This document shows, piece after piece, positions 5,227 to 5,385 of a stretch of DNA of 5,385 nt; the first letter of the stretch is position 1, and the number at the start of each line of letters is the position of its first letter. Below the pieces are notes generated by a model, which worked only from the letters and a program-made list of their open reading frames with translations, was not told the DNA's origin and ran no database searches. The stretch comes from Nostocaceae cyanobacterium CSSed10_463m. GTDB taxonomy: Bacteria; Cyanobacteriota; Cyanobacteriia; Cyanobacteriales; Nostocaceae. The stretch spans positions 1-5,385 of the forward strand of contig PWQB01000271.1 of NCBI GenBank assembly GCA_003556955.1, read 5' to 3'. Both the position numbers and the translations under genes were made by a program.

Positions 5227-5269
5227 TTTCCCCCCTGCTCCCTGCCCCCTGCCCCCCTGCCTCTTCCCC
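5227..5269 (-). repeat. G-rich heptad array, right arm of inverted pair around chlG
   Basis: Read on the minus strand, the array has G-runs of 6, 5, 3 and 6 with the same separators as the left arm at 3962-4005, apart from one T/A difference in the core and a small length change at each edge. It lies about 75 bp after the chlG stop codon. The G-rich strand is here the non-coding one. Confidence 0.85.
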
Positions 5270-5306
5270 TGACAGGTGTAGGTTTTTTACATTCTCGTGA
5301 GGGTAA

Positions 5307-5357
5307 GACAAGGTGGACAAGGAAGGATAGTAGACAAGGGAGGAAAACCGGACAAAA
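5307..5357 (+). repeat. Spaced GACAA repeats
   Basis: GACAAGG occurs at 5307-5313, 5316-5322 and 5333-5339, and GACAAAA at 5351-5357. Start-to-start spacing is 9, 17 and 18 bases. They may be short Nostoc-type repeats or binding sites for a regulator of a gene beyond the right edge. No gene is seen here. Confidence 0.45.
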
Positions 5358-5360
5358 TCA

Positions 5361-5379
5361 TATTGTTTTGGTAACAATA
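5361..5379. repeat. Inverted repeat TATTGTT / AACAATA
   Basis: Perfect 7-bp arms (5361-5367, 5373-5379) enclose the 5-base loop TTGGT at the right edge. It could be an operator or a weak hairpin; it is too AT-rich and lacks a T-tract for a confident terminator call. Confidence 0.5.
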
Positions 5380-5385
5380 ACAATC

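Overview
The window looks like chromosome from a filamentous, heterocyst-forming type cyanobacterium (Nostoc/Anabaena group). Three genes are tied to oxygenic photosynthesis or its lineage: a PetP-type cytochrome b6f subunit, a Get3d-type ATPase and chlorophyll synthase ChlG. There are four copies of the HIP1 octamer GCGATCGC in 5.4 kb. The spacers carry the 7-base tandem repeats common in Nostoc-type genomes. The species cannot be fixed from the window alone.

Left part (1-2031): a divergent pair of sugar-polymer genes. A nucleotide-sugar 6-dehydrogenase is read leftward from 718 and runs off the left edge. A GumK-like (GT70) glycosyltransferase is read rightward from 913. They share a 194-bp spacer that must hold both promoters. 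A dehydrogenase that makes a UDP-uronic acid and a glycosyltransferase resembling a known glucuronosyltransferase suggest a step in acidic exopolysaccharide or envelope polysaccharide synthesis.

Middle (2032-2838): a short IS630-type transposase remnant starts within a few bases of the glycosyltransferase stop codon. It is followed by petP (63 aa) and then by 381 bp without a convincing gene. That spacer holds several inverted repeats, a possible terminator, a tandem 8-bp repeat and the leader of the next gene.

Right part (2839-5385): get3d encodes an ArsA/Get3-family ATPase with a C-terminal alpha-crystallin (HSP20-like) domain and a degraded P-loop. chlG follows 172 bp later on the same strand, encoding the enzyme that attaches the prenyl tail to chlorophyllide. 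chlG is bracketed by a nearly identical G-rich heptad array in inverted orientation (3962-4005 and 5227-5269); the G-rich strand fits a G-quadruplex pattern. The last ~120 bp hold short direct repeats and a hairpin but no gene.

No new multi-gene system is evident. The most interesting points are the incomplete ATP site of Get3d beside chlG, the GumK-like enzyme opposite a WbpA-like dehydrogenase, and the mirrored G-rich arrays around chlG.
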